Assembly: GCA_019915135.1 (NCBI GenBank)
Contig: JAHLMK010000004.1
Coordinates: forward strand, 1,550,001-1,614,000
Direction of reading: 5' to 3'
DNA from: Strobilurus pachycystidiatus
Taxonomy: Eukaryota > Basidiomycota > Agaricomycetes > Agaricales > Physalacriaceae
DNA length: 64,000 nt
The notes beneath the pieces were generated by a model that saw only the letters and a list, made by a program, of their open reading frames with translations, was not told where the DNA came from and did no database searches. Of this stretch, positions 10,508 through 20,880 are shown in pieces (positions within the stretch are counted from its first letter, which is position 1; each line of letters opens with the position of its first letter). The translations under genes and the position numbers were made by a program.

Positions 10508-12230
10508 TCATATATAAAAGTGTGGGCTATTTCGGCTTCCCACTTCCAGCGGAATTGGCCCGTTCATACCGTACCCATCCATGACCAGCAAGTGGATGGC
10601 CATGCCTTGACAACGAAGTGCCTCGATGGCATTTTTTTCTGTCGAGGTAAAAATTACCGACGGCTCTGCGGTATGCTGTGAACGACGAGCATTGTTCACG
10701 TCCGTGATAGTTGCATATCGGACTTGAAATGCAAATGCCTGCAGTTTCGCACCGCTGTCACCATGCCAGCGACGTGTTAGCGTATCAACAAGCTCTCCCT
10801 CGTTTCCGAAATACGGAAAGACATGTCTGTCGCCATGCGACGTAAGGATAGATAGGCAGCGTAGACTTGGAAGGAAGGAGGGACTGGCCATGTGCGATAA
10901 AAGGCCTACAACCTCGGAGTCTGACCCACTTGGGGGAAGGAAGTTGACGATTGAGAGCTTCTCGAGTGTGGTGGTCGATCTCAGAATAGGGAGGATGGAG
11001 GGTCCGTTCGCAGAAGAGATGATCGCGATGCGCTTTAAAGCGCGGGAACAATTTGAGCGCGCAACGAGATCAACCAAGGGGCGTGTTTTGACGTCCACAT
11101 CTTCCAGGCGAGGAAGAATGAGTGTGTCAACGAAGCCATCAATCGACGAGTGCAGATATGTGACTGATGACAGAGTGATTGGCGCGGTGTCACTTGGGAA
11201 GCTGCTCGGTCCTAGGTGGCCATAGAATGAGAGCCTGCACAGATTGATGGACGCGCGAATCGCTCTAAGACACTCCCGGATGCGGTCCGCCGTCCAATCT
11301 CTCGAAGACATGCTAAGCTCCTTGAGCTGATGCCATCGGACAAGAATATGCGGGTTGTCCCCTCTGACTGAAAGATCTCTGAGGACAGGGGAATGAAGGA
11401 AGGACAGATTCGCAGAGCCGAGACCGTCCTCTAAAAAATCGACATCTATTCTCTTGAGAGCTACAGCTGAATCGGAATGGTTCAGAAGACTGATAGCGTC
11501 CTGATGATCAAGCTCCAATCTGACCACACCCCAGCGATGAATATGGGCAATAAGCAACGCCCACATTCGCCGGCGAATTTCGGGCATTTCATCGGAGTCT
11601 TCGCTGTAAGGTGGATCGTATGTAATGCGAAGTATATGTTCTCCTGAATGCTTCAGTGCAGTCTGAAGTAGTGAGAGGCCCGCCTCTGTCCGCTCGATAG
11701 AGTTTATGTCCAACGCAGACCATATTTTGCGGGTAGAGAGCGCGACGTCACGCCACAGGGTACAAACGGCCATGAGGGTTTGTTGGGGTCCAGAGAAAGT
11801 AACGCTAGAACGACCGACAAAGTGGGCGAAAATCTCGCCGAGGATTTCAGGGGGTAGGTGGCGAATGGCGGATAGAAGACTATGGTGGGATGCGCGCACG
11901 TCGAGGAGAGCTTGGCGCTCATCTTGCAAGGCCAAAAGCGCGAGTTGGGCTTTAGCAATCTGGGCGTCGACCTCGGAGAGATCACGGTCGATGCAAGGAA
12001 GGATATTGTCGCGAATATGGGCAGTTTGGGGAGGGGTGGGTGCGAGATTGGTCTGGAAGAAATGGGCGGTCTCAGCGGACTGAGCATATTTCCTCGCGAT
12101 TCCTATCAGCGAAACCCGCGATGCTCCTTGACCGGGCAGATAGTATGACGAATTCTGCTGTATTACTTCGTCAGCCGAAAATGGAACATATGATATCTAT
12201 GTTTCCAATGAACATACTTACCACATGCAT
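10508..12230 (-). CDS. F-box / leucine-rich protein, copy 3 (intact)
   Basis: About 551 aa. Proposed structure: exon 12222-12230 (ATGCATGTG), donor GTAAGT, a 67-nt intron (12155-12221) ending CAGCAG, and a long exon 12154-10508. The long frame is open with no ATG before the F-box, so the short first exon is needed. Same layout as copy 2: GIARKYAQSAETAHFFQ leader, coiled-coil, F-box-like motif (AIRHLPPEILGEIFAHFVG), and leucine-rich repeats (LSFLHSPVLRDLSVRG). It is shorter than copy 2 in the middle (around SSFPSDTAPITLSS) and differs at the extreme C-terminus. It lies head-to-tail with copy 2. Presumed SCF substrate adaptor, substrate unknown. Confidence 0.78.
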
Positions 12231-13157
12231 GATTGCAGTATTATTCGCTGCTCTTGGCCAATGATGCTGTTAAGACGCGCGTGCGTATAACTTGATGTCT
12301 CGGTGTAAGTTTTGAGAGAAAGAGCTAGAATCAGTCAGGCGCGAAGATATCAGAGCACGTCGTGTTCGTGATGGTATGCAAAAGGTGGCGGAGTAAAGAG
12401 GGCAAGCGGACTTGGCGCGCGGCCGGCGCGAGCAACTGTTCGGCTTGGATGCCGAAGTGGCTGTGCATCCACGTTGGGCGTGATGGACAATTTGCCACCT
12501 TCCTGAGCCTCATCCGCGTACTATACATAGCGACCGCGTCCCTCTCGTCCCCACGTGAACTTGGCGATAGACGCCAAATTCTCGCGCCATCATCCTTGCT
12601 CTGCTCCACGTCCTCCCGCCTCAAGCCGGTCTCGGACGCCAAGCAGCCTGCAAAAGACCTGACGTCGCGCTGCATTCCTCAAATGGGTACCACTGAACCA
12701 GCGCGCCACCCATTACGGACCCATCCCCGTTCCAGACGAAGTGACACTGTGCTCGAGTGCAACACCTCACCGAGACGTGCTTTCATCATTTTTACCGCTC
12801 CCATGTCAGCTATGGTAAGTATTTACTGAGACGTTCTATGTTCCATACACGGTCTCTGTTTATTACCATATGTCACCTTTCTACTTTGCATCTTCTCAAT
12901 TTTCGTTCCATACAACACGACGCTAACTTACCAGACACAGTTCCGTGCTCGCCATGCAGCCTGGCCGGACAACTGGCTACTCTGTATGGACAAATAGCGG
13001 TACTTGAACGATGCGAATTGTCATTGCAGAGGTCTTCGCAGACCATGTCCTCGCCTTCCTGACGACAGCTGACTAGCGCGGGGACATCCCAATGCTTTGA
13101 CGGCTCAAAGTAACAGTTGTTCGGAAGAACACTGCTGAGCAGACCGGGAGATTTGTA
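12231..13157. other. Intergenic with a possible F-box N-terminal relic
   Basis: Up to about 12400 this is the upstream flank of F-box copy 3. Near 12940-13062 (+) a short frame reads AGQLATLYGQIAVLERCELSLQ, which resembles the coiled-coil just before F-boxes in Agaricomycetes. It stops at once and no F-box follows, so I treat it as a relic at best. Confidence 0.35.
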
Positions 13158-13258
13158 GACCCTAACCCCAGGTGACGTCGCACTTGTCCTCGTCCCCCGC
13201 CTTGGACGGAAGATTCAAGAACAGGCCGGGAGATGTAGACCCTAACCCCAAGTGACGT
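13158..13258 (+). repeat. Tandem GACCCTAACCCC-(A/G)GTGACGT motif
   Basis: The motif GACCCTAACCCCAGGTGACGT sits at 13158-13178. A one-base variant lies at 13238-13258, 80 bp later, within a larger imperfect repeat that begins (A/G)CCGGGAGAT. A third perfect copy lies at 22240-22260 upstream of the RING gene. It joins a telomere-like CCCTAACCCC core to a CRE/ATF-like TGACGT(CG). Its place upstream of two promoters suggests a regulatory site. Confidence 0.6.
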
Positions 13259-13683
13259 CGTACTCTCCTCCTCCCCCAATTCGAGTTGAGTTCTGAGCTT
13301 GTCGTCTTCACCAATTCTGATGTCCCTCTCTGTCTTTGAATTTGAATCCTCGAATCTGTAGCACGGACTAGACATACAACATTGATTCCTGACGAACAGT
13401 GACTATTGCGCTTCCGAGTCTATGTGACGGACCTTTGACTTTGCTCTCTGAAAGCAGAGGATCAACAGTTCTATCCTGGTTGGATTCCGGATGAAGTCCT
13501 TCCGTGGAAGCCGGCGCTCGGAGTCAAACTACGCAGTCGTACGCCACACTTTGTATCTCTGGTCCTGATAGTTCCCCCAATCAGACTATCACACTTCGAA
13601 AATGATCTGCGTACGGACATCTCTATGGAATATGCTTTTGCGTGTGTACTGATCTTCATGACCCCAATACTCGATGTGGCTCC

Positions 13684-13939
13684 TACTCTCCTTCCGGTGA
13701 ATTCGATCCGAGGTCTCTACCCCTACTTACAATTTACGATCTTTACAGCATTCAATTAGTGATGTCACCGCTCTCTCGACGAAGTATAAAAACCCCCAAC
13801 TTTATCGGTTTTACTCTCCTTCCGGTGAATTCGATCCGAGGTCTCTACCCCTACTTACAATTTACGATCTTTACAGCATTCAATTAGTGATGTCACCGCT
13901 CTCTCGACGAAGTATAAAAACCCCCAACTTTATCGGTTT
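13684..13939 (+). promoter_or_regulatory. Perfect 128-bp tandem duplication of a TATA promoter
   Basis: 13684-13811 is repeated exactly as 13812-13939. Each copy holds TTCCGGTGAATTCGATCCG, GTGATGTCACCG (a CRE-like site) and a TATA box TATAAAAA (13785-13792 and 13913-13920). The same module in diverged form lies at about 22690-22850, upstream of the C2H2/RING gene. The downstream frame at 14065 is a broken adenylate-forming enzyme. The perfect identity of the two units implies a recent duplication. Confidence 0.75.
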
Positions 13940-14064
13940 TACTTCCCTCAAACCATCAGCAACACACCTACTCTCACACATTAACATCACACGCAAGTCG
14001 GCTTTGTCCGCCGCCCTCTTCTATTCCACGCCTACTCGACCCTCTCAAAGGCCCGTCGTTAACA

Positions 14065-14575
14065 ATGTCCACCTCACTCTTGTTTCCTTCGGTCGTGCCG
14101 CAGAATAGCACATCCTTGGGCGACTTGATATTCCAACGCCTCGCCTCATCGCATACCCTTTTGGATTGCCTGAGCACAACGCCAGGACACGCTATATACT
14201 CCACCGTACCACACCACCCGCCACTCACACTCGACGGTCTCCATAGCTGGGTGACGGACTTCTCCCGCACCTTCCCCCACTCCATGAATCGTCCCCCCAG
14301 GGCCTGGGCCTCAACAATCGCGTCGTGATGGCATTCCTGTCAGCGCCGTTGCAATGCTCACTCTCGCATGCTACTTCACCTGCGCACCGGTCAACTCTGG
14401 TTGTAATGCTGCTGAGCTCCGGGATAACTCTGCGAGACTGGGTGCGAAAGCTATCATAGTTACTGAAGGAATGCCGAAATGGAGAGGCTCCTCGATCTCC
14501 GTCTGTTGCAGAAGGAACTCGAGGTCATCTACGTCCGTGAACGATATCTAGCTCGTCGGGATCGTTCGATGCAAC
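14065..14575 (+). pseudogene. Adenylate-forming (AMP-binding) enzyme, N-terminal fragment
   Basis: The frame from ATG 14065 (MSTSLLFPSVVPQNS) shows the start of an acyl-CoA/aryl-adenylate synthetase-like protein: SHTLLDCLSTTPGHAIYSTV, then PLTLDGLHSWVTDFSR. It loses frame near 14300. The family sequence continues in another frame as LGLNNRVVMAFLS and then as AVAMLTLACYFTCAPVN followed by AAELRDNSARLGAKAIIVTE, with a further piece LLDLRLLQKELEVIYV near 14480-14540. No AMP-binding core (P-loop STGTPK type) or C-terminal domain follows, so only about 170 residues remain and at least two frame breaks occurred. It keeps a promoter at 13684-13939. Confidence 0.65.
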
Positions 14576-14579
14576 TATC

Positions 14580-14996
14580 GTAGGAGAGGACGTCTTCACT
14601 GCACAAACGCCATCCTTGGTCGTCCGAGTCGCTGAGCCATGTCCTTGCTAGTGTCCATCACTAGAAAGATGCTGGCATGCCAATATCTGCGTCTGCACCT
14701 CCCACGTCGACGTACATTTGAGACCGGCCAAGGCTGCCATGCCCAGCCCACCACTTAGTGACAGCTTCTGCCCATGTGACGGGAAGACTCGATCCGCTTG
14801 GACATGTATCGATACCCTCATACATTTCCTACCTACTCATGGACCGGACATTGATATGGACAATGCTCAATCAATTGTTACTTATATTCAATCAAATCTA
14901 TAAGTATTTTCCTGAATGTATATGTTACTGTCCCCGAATTGAATATGTTCAACAAGAATTCAGTGGTGAAAGAGTCGGTCTGAGCCAAGAGTGGGT
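14580..14996. other. Intergenic, nothing recognised
   Basis: Only short frames with no family resemblance. Confidence 0.5.
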
Positions 14997-15200
14997 TCAT
15001 TCGGACAACACCAGGCCCTCATCGTGTGGGAGTCCATTTTCCCATGCTGCATAATTGGATTCTCCGTCTGAATCCACGATGGCGCACTGGGCGCGCGGAT
15101 GGGGATCCTCCGCATATTTTGTGGCAATGTCGACTCGCTGAACGGCCGACTGGCAACGGGCGGGTTCCACTGCCGAAGAGAACAGTTCAGACGCGGACAT
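14997..15200 (-). pseudogene. Relic of the arrestin-like C-terminal exon
   Basis: The minus-strand frame contains QSAVQRVDIATKYAEDPHPR and ends DEGLVLSE. This parallels LAVQQVDVATEYAEGPRPR and YEGMVLSE at the end of the arrestin-like gene (1497-3152). The middle is deleted and no upstream arrestin exons are present. It is about 12 kb from, and inverted relative to, the parent gene. Confidence 0.65.
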
Positions 15201-15579
15201 AGCGGACTTTACTTATCACACACAGTCATCTCGTTTGTATCGTCCTCGAAGGGATCCCGCTCGGACCACTCTACTACTAATTTGATTACGTCTGTGAAGC
15301 ACTAACAACCGAGCAGTCAGTCGCTCTGGCACCGGCTCTTCTCAAAACTCGGAGGCCACAGTGACTTGTAAACGAAGGCCCAAAGCAAGTTTTCAGGCTC
15401 TTAGCAGACAGTTATCCTCATACCAGGACCCCTCTGCCGCGATATCACCAACATGCAAACTTGAACGGAGCTTTCAACCTTGTCCTCTTCGTTTCCCCTC
15501 GGACACACTCAGATTTTGGGTGGATCTCTCTGTCGGGCTACAGGGATTGTGGGGTCTATTGCTCGGCCTGATCGTACTA
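15201..15579. other. Intergenic, nothing recognised
   Basis: No supported coding region or element end. Confidence 0.5.
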
Positions 15580-15646
15580 CACCGGGGGCATTTGCCACCT
15601 CGTTCCGAAATGAACGAGTCAGACTCGTCCTAAGGTCACCTGGACG
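15580..15646 (+). repeat. 67-bp inverted repeat, left copy
   Basis: Its reverse complement recurs at 17323-17389 with 3 mismatches in 67. The unit contains two internal palindromes: CTCGTTC/GAACGAG around CGAAAT, and GAGTCAGACTC. Both copies are open in one frame encoding PGAF(A/T)TSFR(N/K)ERVRLVLRSPGRN, and the three differences are one silent and two conservative-type changes. This could be the end of a transposon or a relic of a coding repeat. Confidence 0.6.
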
Positions 15647-16148
15647 AAACATGGGCCATTCAGATCTAAAACAAGGACGCGGGTCCTTTTCACATGCGAT
15701 CTGCCAATGCGCCTGTTCGAATACAGGTCTGGCCACAATTATTGCGCGCTGTAAAGTTGGTCTTGCAAGAGGCGACATGAAAGAAAGACCCGTAGATCCG
15801 GTAGAGAGCGGAGGAAGTAGCAATGATTAGCACTGCACTGAGCAGTAATGCACTTCTGACAATGTATGTTAGCCAATGTGGGACTGTGAATACAGAGAGA
15901 AATGTGCTTAGAGTTGTTGTTAGACATTGGCTGAATGGATGGGTACGTTGTGAATCCGACACTGCTACCAAGTAGGAAACGGAAATATTATATTAAAGTA
16001 TGTGTTGTACTGGTGTGGTGGTAGGGGCACCCTGGCATGTACTAGTGCATATTTGCAACACACTTACTTTGTCCCGTGTCTCGAAACAATAAAAGTTGAT
16101 GCATAGTTGGATGCGTGCTTGTTCCTGCGTTCTTTTGCTGCTTGGCGA
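15647..16148. other. Between inverted repeat and hAT-like element
   Basis: A minus-strand frame at 15690-15971 encodes a hydrophobic stretch (YIVRSALLLSAVLIIATSSAL) but has no recognisable family and no clear gene structure. The left target-site copy CTTGGCGA of the mobile element is at 16141-16148. Confidence 0.4.
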
Positions 16149-16610
16149 TAGACATGACCACGAATAAGGAGTAAAGGAGAATATTCATGAATATATTCTT
16201 AATCTTATTCATGAATATGAATATGACGAATATATTATATTCGTGAATAAGAATAAGTTGACGAATATAAAATATGAACCTTTAAGTTCACATAATCCTC
16301 AACTCATTCACGAGTGTCTGACAATACTGAATTCTCAGTACTAAAGACAAGTTTATGATAAATTTAGATGCTGTTTGAATGATTTATAAGTCATTCAATA
16401 ACTTGAACTGTGATCTTGAGTGATATTGAGATGATTATACTCGTATATTTGTGAATATTCATGAATAAAAGCGAAATATTCGCAGTGAAGATTAAGTTGA
16501 CGAATAAGATTAAGAGTATATTCATGAATAACAATTATGACCCTTGGAAGGAGGATTATTCGTGTGCATGAATAAGAATATACTCGAATATATATTCGTG
16601 GACATCTCTA
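16149..16610. mobile_element. Non-autonomous hAT-like element (MITE), 462 bp
   Basis: The element begins TAGACATGACCACGAATA. Its other end, read on the minus strand, begins TAGAGATGTCCACGAATA, so the terminal inverted repeats match at 16 of 18 positions. It is flanked by identical 8-bp direct repeats CTTGGCGA at 16141-16148 and 16611-16618, the target duplication size of hAT transposons; TAG(A/G)G/CATG-type ends also fit hAT. The interior is AT-rich and full of the palindrome TATTCATGAATA and TTGACGAATA repeats. No transposase frame is present, so movement would need an enzyme from elsewhere. Confidence 0.85.
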
Positions 16611-17322
16611 CTTGGCGATGGGTGTGGACGCGTCAACAGTGTTTTCCAAGAGCAGAGAGGCAACAAAGACGTAAGCCAGTTCTCTCATGTGGCTACAAGA
16701 AAGTTTGTGCTGCTGGGCGTCGTGTCTCAGGAGATGTGCGAGGCAGGGAGGAAGAGAGAAAGAGAGGGAGCATGGTGGTAGCAGGGATAAGCGTGACCAG
16801 GGTGGTGGTGGCAATAACAATGGCGGCAAGGGGGAGGGCAGCAGAAGCAGCAGCAATGGCGGGGAGTGAACGGCCTAGCTGACATGTGTGTGTGGAAGGA
16901 GGGATTACATTCCACACTGACTGCATCATCCCGAGGACATGCCCGTCGGTGCCCCATGAGATTCCAACATTGGACCCCGCAGGCAGTCACATCTGCGGGG
17001 CTGGGGCTCTCAAAGCCAATCCGTATCGCCAGAATATCAACTGCCTGCATTTGCAGAGCTTACGCGTCCTCCGCGTTGTCCCAATGACAGTTGGCGTGTA
17101 TTGATGCGCGCCAATGTGTGGCAATCTGTGTGCGCCAAGGGTCAGAGATGAGGTAGATAAGTAAGTAAAGGCCCCAGGCAAAAGCCTGGGGCTGGAAGGC
17201 GCGACATGGACATTGCGCTGTGCTGGTAAGAGCAGAGACATGGTTTTTGATCAGTTTCCGGCAATGTCGGGGCAAGAATTATCTTATCGAGATAAGCTGA
17301 AACGTCAAATTTCTTCAGGTTG
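16611..17322. other. Intergenic, purine-rich and low complexity
   Basis: 16730-16870 is G/A-rich low complexity that gives long spurious frames on both strands. The rest has no supported feature. The right target-site copy CTTGGCGA is at 16611-16618. Confidence 0.5.
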
Positions 17323-17389
17323 CGTCCAGGTGACCTTAGGACGAGTCTGACTCGTTCCTTTCGGAACGAGGTGGTGAATGCCCCCGGTG
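17323..17389 (-). repeat. 67-bp inverted repeat, right copy
   Basis: Partner of 15580-15646, in opposite orientation and 1.7 kb away, with the same internal palindromes. The pair encloses the hAT-like element, but its ends do not coincide with that element. Confidence 0.6.
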
Positions 17390-18560
17390 CTAGCGAAAAC
17401 GTTGGCATTTTCCAAAGCCATCCCACCACAGAGAGTACTAGCGTCCGCTACATCGAGGAAGCTTGGCTGCCGAGGTTGGCGACCATCCCTCCGAGGCACA
17501 CATCTTGAGGATCTCAGGGTACCTCTGAACAATGTAACTCGGAACCGCACAGCCAGAAGAACCTTGGAAACATGTGCTCCCCAAACGGACTACAGTCTGT
17601 CGAGTCTCTGGTACATATGTACGCGCATCGTTGACGTGTTTTCTAGACATTTAGTGCGGGAAGGCTTCGACCATTGGTTCAAGACACTTGACTGCGTATC
17701 GGTCTTTCTCAACAGACGAGGTTGAAGCTGGAGCGAGCCTCTTTTCCTCCGTGTATCCTGGTCGTGGACGAACCACTTGGACTGACTATCCTCGAGGAAG
17801 AACAACCTACCGATTTGCTCGTATTGGAGCCTGGCGTATCTGGAGTCGTGAGACTGCCTTGATCATGTCGTAAAGCGCGTCAAGGCGATAACAGATTGAC
17901 GGCATGTCCACGGAATGACAGAGTACGTACGCTCGGCGCCTTACGGGTGTCACTGAACCTCACCAACCGGGAGAACATGGATCTCTATCGTAACCCACTC
18001 ATTTCCCGCGTGTGAGATGTAATCTCCTGCGTCCCGTTTGATTTGATCTATATAATTGACGGCCATCAGCGTTTGATCACGTCCATGTTCGCGTGCTCGA
18101 TGACTGACAATATTGGGGTTTAAACAACCTCTTGGCATGACCATGTCAGGAGAGTAACCGCCGACGACGAGCTTGGCGCGTTCGTTTTCGAATCCGCTCT
18201 GGAAGTGGAGAGTCCGATGTGGCGATCTATCTCTGACAGACTACTCGTATCTAGTAGCATAGATCTTTGAAGCATCGCTGCATTGAGTATGCTCAATGGC
18301 GTTGCCATCAATCACAGAGGTGTGGACTTCTGAATACATCGCGGGTTTATTTCTGGCGTACCTCGAGCCAGACAGTGAGAGAGAATACTTAAGAGTGCGT
18401 AGTGCTGGAAGTGACTGCGGGCTAAACGATCGATGACGTACGCCAATGTGAATGGCGGTGCCGCGATAAGACAGGTTACTCAGCGACGACGACAGCGACG
18501 GGAACACGGCGACCGACGAGTTCAAGCGGCTTTCGCGACGATCAGCAAGATAACGGGGCA
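17390..18560. other. Intergenic with decayed minus-strand frames
   Basis: Minus-strand frames at 17950-18525 (for example FPSLSSSLSNLSYRGTAI and LPALRTLKYSLSLSG) look like remnants of a leucine-rich or F-box-type C-terminus, but they are short and interrupted. I do not call a gene. Confidence 0.35.
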
Positions 18561-20732
18561 GTGCGTGGTGACGAAATGAGCGTGAGTCGCGCTAACGGCA
18601 GCCTGACGGCATCCGCGCAGGGCAGCGGCCCTTCAAAGGCCCAGAAATACGCACAGGCAAGTCTATCACCTTTGCCATTCTCTGTCGCCATGTCGTCGAG
18701 CGGCAAGAAAGCCAGCTGGATAGCCAAATACACGCCGGGCGGCAGTCGGCCTGGCAGCAGCTCCGGGCTGCCCACGCCGACCGAGGGCGTCGAGCTCAGT
18801 GTCGCGGCGCCGGTGGCTCTTTCCTCGTCTGTGCCGAATGCAGGCGATATGTCTCCTGAGTCTTTTACTTGGGGCACTCCACCCGCATCTCGGCCTTCTA
18901 CGCCCCGCCGCTCAACGACGAACAACATACTGACTGCCTCGCGCGCCCAGCTCGACTCCGAGTCCTCCCAGCTCATCATCAACGCTCTCGAGCGCACCAA
19001 CTCCGCACAGCCGTCGCCCAAACCGCCCGACACCTCGTCCAAATCCGCCCCTTTCAGCAGGATGTCCTTCAGCTCGATGATGGGTGGCCTGTCCGCCCTG
19101 TCGCTCACCAGGACCAGCACCAACACCAGCCTCAGCAGCATGCCCGACGAAGCCGCTGCGAAGGAGAGGGAACGCGGTCGTTCGCTGTCATCCAAGATCA
19201 TCAACCCACGCTCGTCTTCTCATGCACCCGCAAACTCCGATCCACCCTCTCGCTCCCAGAGCCGTGCACGCTCCCAGTCGCCCTTTTCGTTCCGCCGCTT
19301 CCGCACCAGAGAGTCGTCTCCGACTCCCCAGGCTCTTCCTCTCGGCCAATCCGAGATCGATCTATCAGACACGGCCTCCAGTATCCGCCCCAGGAATGCT
19401 TTCAGCGATGCCGATGACTCGGGCGACGAAACTACAGGAGAAGAGACGGAGGACGAAGAATGGAGCGATGAGGATCTTTTCGATCCCGTCACCGAGCGCA
19501 ACACGGAGCGCAACGCCGTTGTCGTCGAGCACGCCGACGAGACCATCATCGCCGCGGAAGAGGTCGACGTCGATCCGCTCGGAGAAGGCGTCAATGTCGT
19601 CGTCCCACCTGAGCCTTACTTTCCCTCCACGCTCAACTCGTACAGCCGCACCTCGAACAACTCTGTCAAGGGCAAACGCGGGCCGCGGAGACGCAAGTCA
19701 ACCAAGAACCACGAGCCCCCTGCGCTCCAGACATCCAGACCCATCTTCCAACGCGATCGCTGCACCATTAACTTGACCCAAGGCGATCCGGACGCCATAA
19801 TAGGCGACAGGCGGCGCAAGCGGTACGTGGTCGCCAGTGATCTTTCTGAGGAATCACGGTATGCCGTGGAGTGGGGTATCGGAACGGTGCTGAGAGACGG
19901 CGACGAGATGCTGGTTGTCACCGTCGTCGAAAACGAGAGCAAGGTCGACCCCGCTATTCCTAACGCCGCAGACCGTGCGACGAAATTGCGGAGCCAACAA
20001 GAAGTAAGCACGCGCAAGTAACATTCAGAGATCATTCTTACACGTCCTCAGCGTCAAGGCCTTGCATATATCCTTGTGCGCCAGGTCACTGGTCTGCTGC
20101 AACGGACGAAGCTGAATGTAACGGTGTCGTGTCAAGCCTGGCACGCGAAGAACTCGCGACACATGCTTCTGGGTGAGTCCAATTCGTGTGTCGCTGACGC
20201 GGATACTGACTGTCTGCAGATATCGTCGACTACAACGAGCCCATCATGCTGATAGTGGGATCTCGAGGTGTGGGTCAGCTAAAGGGGTCCGTGTCCTTGC
20301 ACTCACTTCGTCCCGCACTAACGCCACTACCCTAGCATCCTTTTGGGCTCCACGTCGCACTACCTCATTCAGGTCAGTCTGCTCCCACCTTGTACATTCT
20401 GCAAATCCTCATATCTTTCATAGAAATGCTCCGTCCCAGTGATGGTCGCGCGTCGCCGACTCAAGCGCCCACCCAAGAGGAGCGCGCATCTCGCGAAGCA
20501 CCGCGCCCACGTCTCGCTCGCTGAAGCCGGTATTGATCGTGTTGCGGCCAAGGTGGACCAGGACGTCAAGGTCATGCGGGATGAAATCCAGCGCGACGAC
20601 GATCGCCGTGATGCCGCTGGTATAGGCGGTCTGGGGATTGGAAGAGGGGATGAGATGGAGGAAGAGGGGGATGATGACGATGGGGACGACGAAGTGGATG
20701 ACAGTCCTGCGGGGGTGAAGGTTGCTGGCTAA
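18561..20732 (+). CDS. Universal stress protein (UspA) domain protein
   Basis: 658 aa from five exons: 18561-20003, 20052-20172, 20220-20286, 20336-20372 and 20424-20732; all phases close. The first ~400 residues are a serine/proline-rich disordered region with an acidic stretch (GEETEDEEWSDEDLFDP). The Usp fold follows: RRRKRYVVASDLSEESRYAVEWGIGTV, DEMLVVTVVE, then after intron 1 GLAYILVRQVTGLL, and IVDYNEPIMLIVGSRGVGQLKGILLGSTSHYLIQ with VPVMVARR. The GxxG-x9-GS nucleotide-binding-type loop of ATP-binding Usp proteins is present (GSRGVGQLKGILLGST). The C-terminus is basic then strongly acidic. An alternative start is Met-6 (18576). Probable cytosolic stress-responsive protein. It converges on the phosphatase gene 148 bp downstream. 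Confidence 0.88.
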
Positions 20733-20880
20733 CAAGAATCTTTCTTTTCCTTTGGTGTCGTTTGTTCTTCTACTAGGGCGTGCTTAATTAGTGTAACGCG
20801 AAATACTACTCATCTATTTAGAACTGATTGCGTGGTGTGGCGCCATTCTATCTGTCTATCATATAGTCTACTCTCTTCGT

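Larger units (their letters stand above)
7380..12400 (-). repeat. Head-to-tail duplication of an F-box gene unit
   Basis: Two units of about 2.5 kb (roughly 7380-9900 and 9900-12400) carry F-box copies 2 and 3 in the same orientation. They share downstream flank (7600-7900 with 10140-10460), coding region, and upstream flank (9640-9850 with 12240-12390). A third, inverted unit carries copy 1 at about 3440-5530. Unit borders are approximate because I aligned by eye. Confidence 0.7.

Noticed and set aside
12362..12829. 155-codon plus-strand frame
   Set aside because: No conserved segments, lies across the F-box upstream flank, and its composition is not protein-like.
16600..16890. Long overlapping frames on both strands
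   Set aside because: They arise from purine-rich low-complexity sequence; the translations are simple runs of Leu/Pro/Ser or Gly/Arg without family resemblance.
18542..19204. 220-codon minus-strand frame
   Set aside because: Shadow of the serine-rich first exon of the universal stress protein gene.
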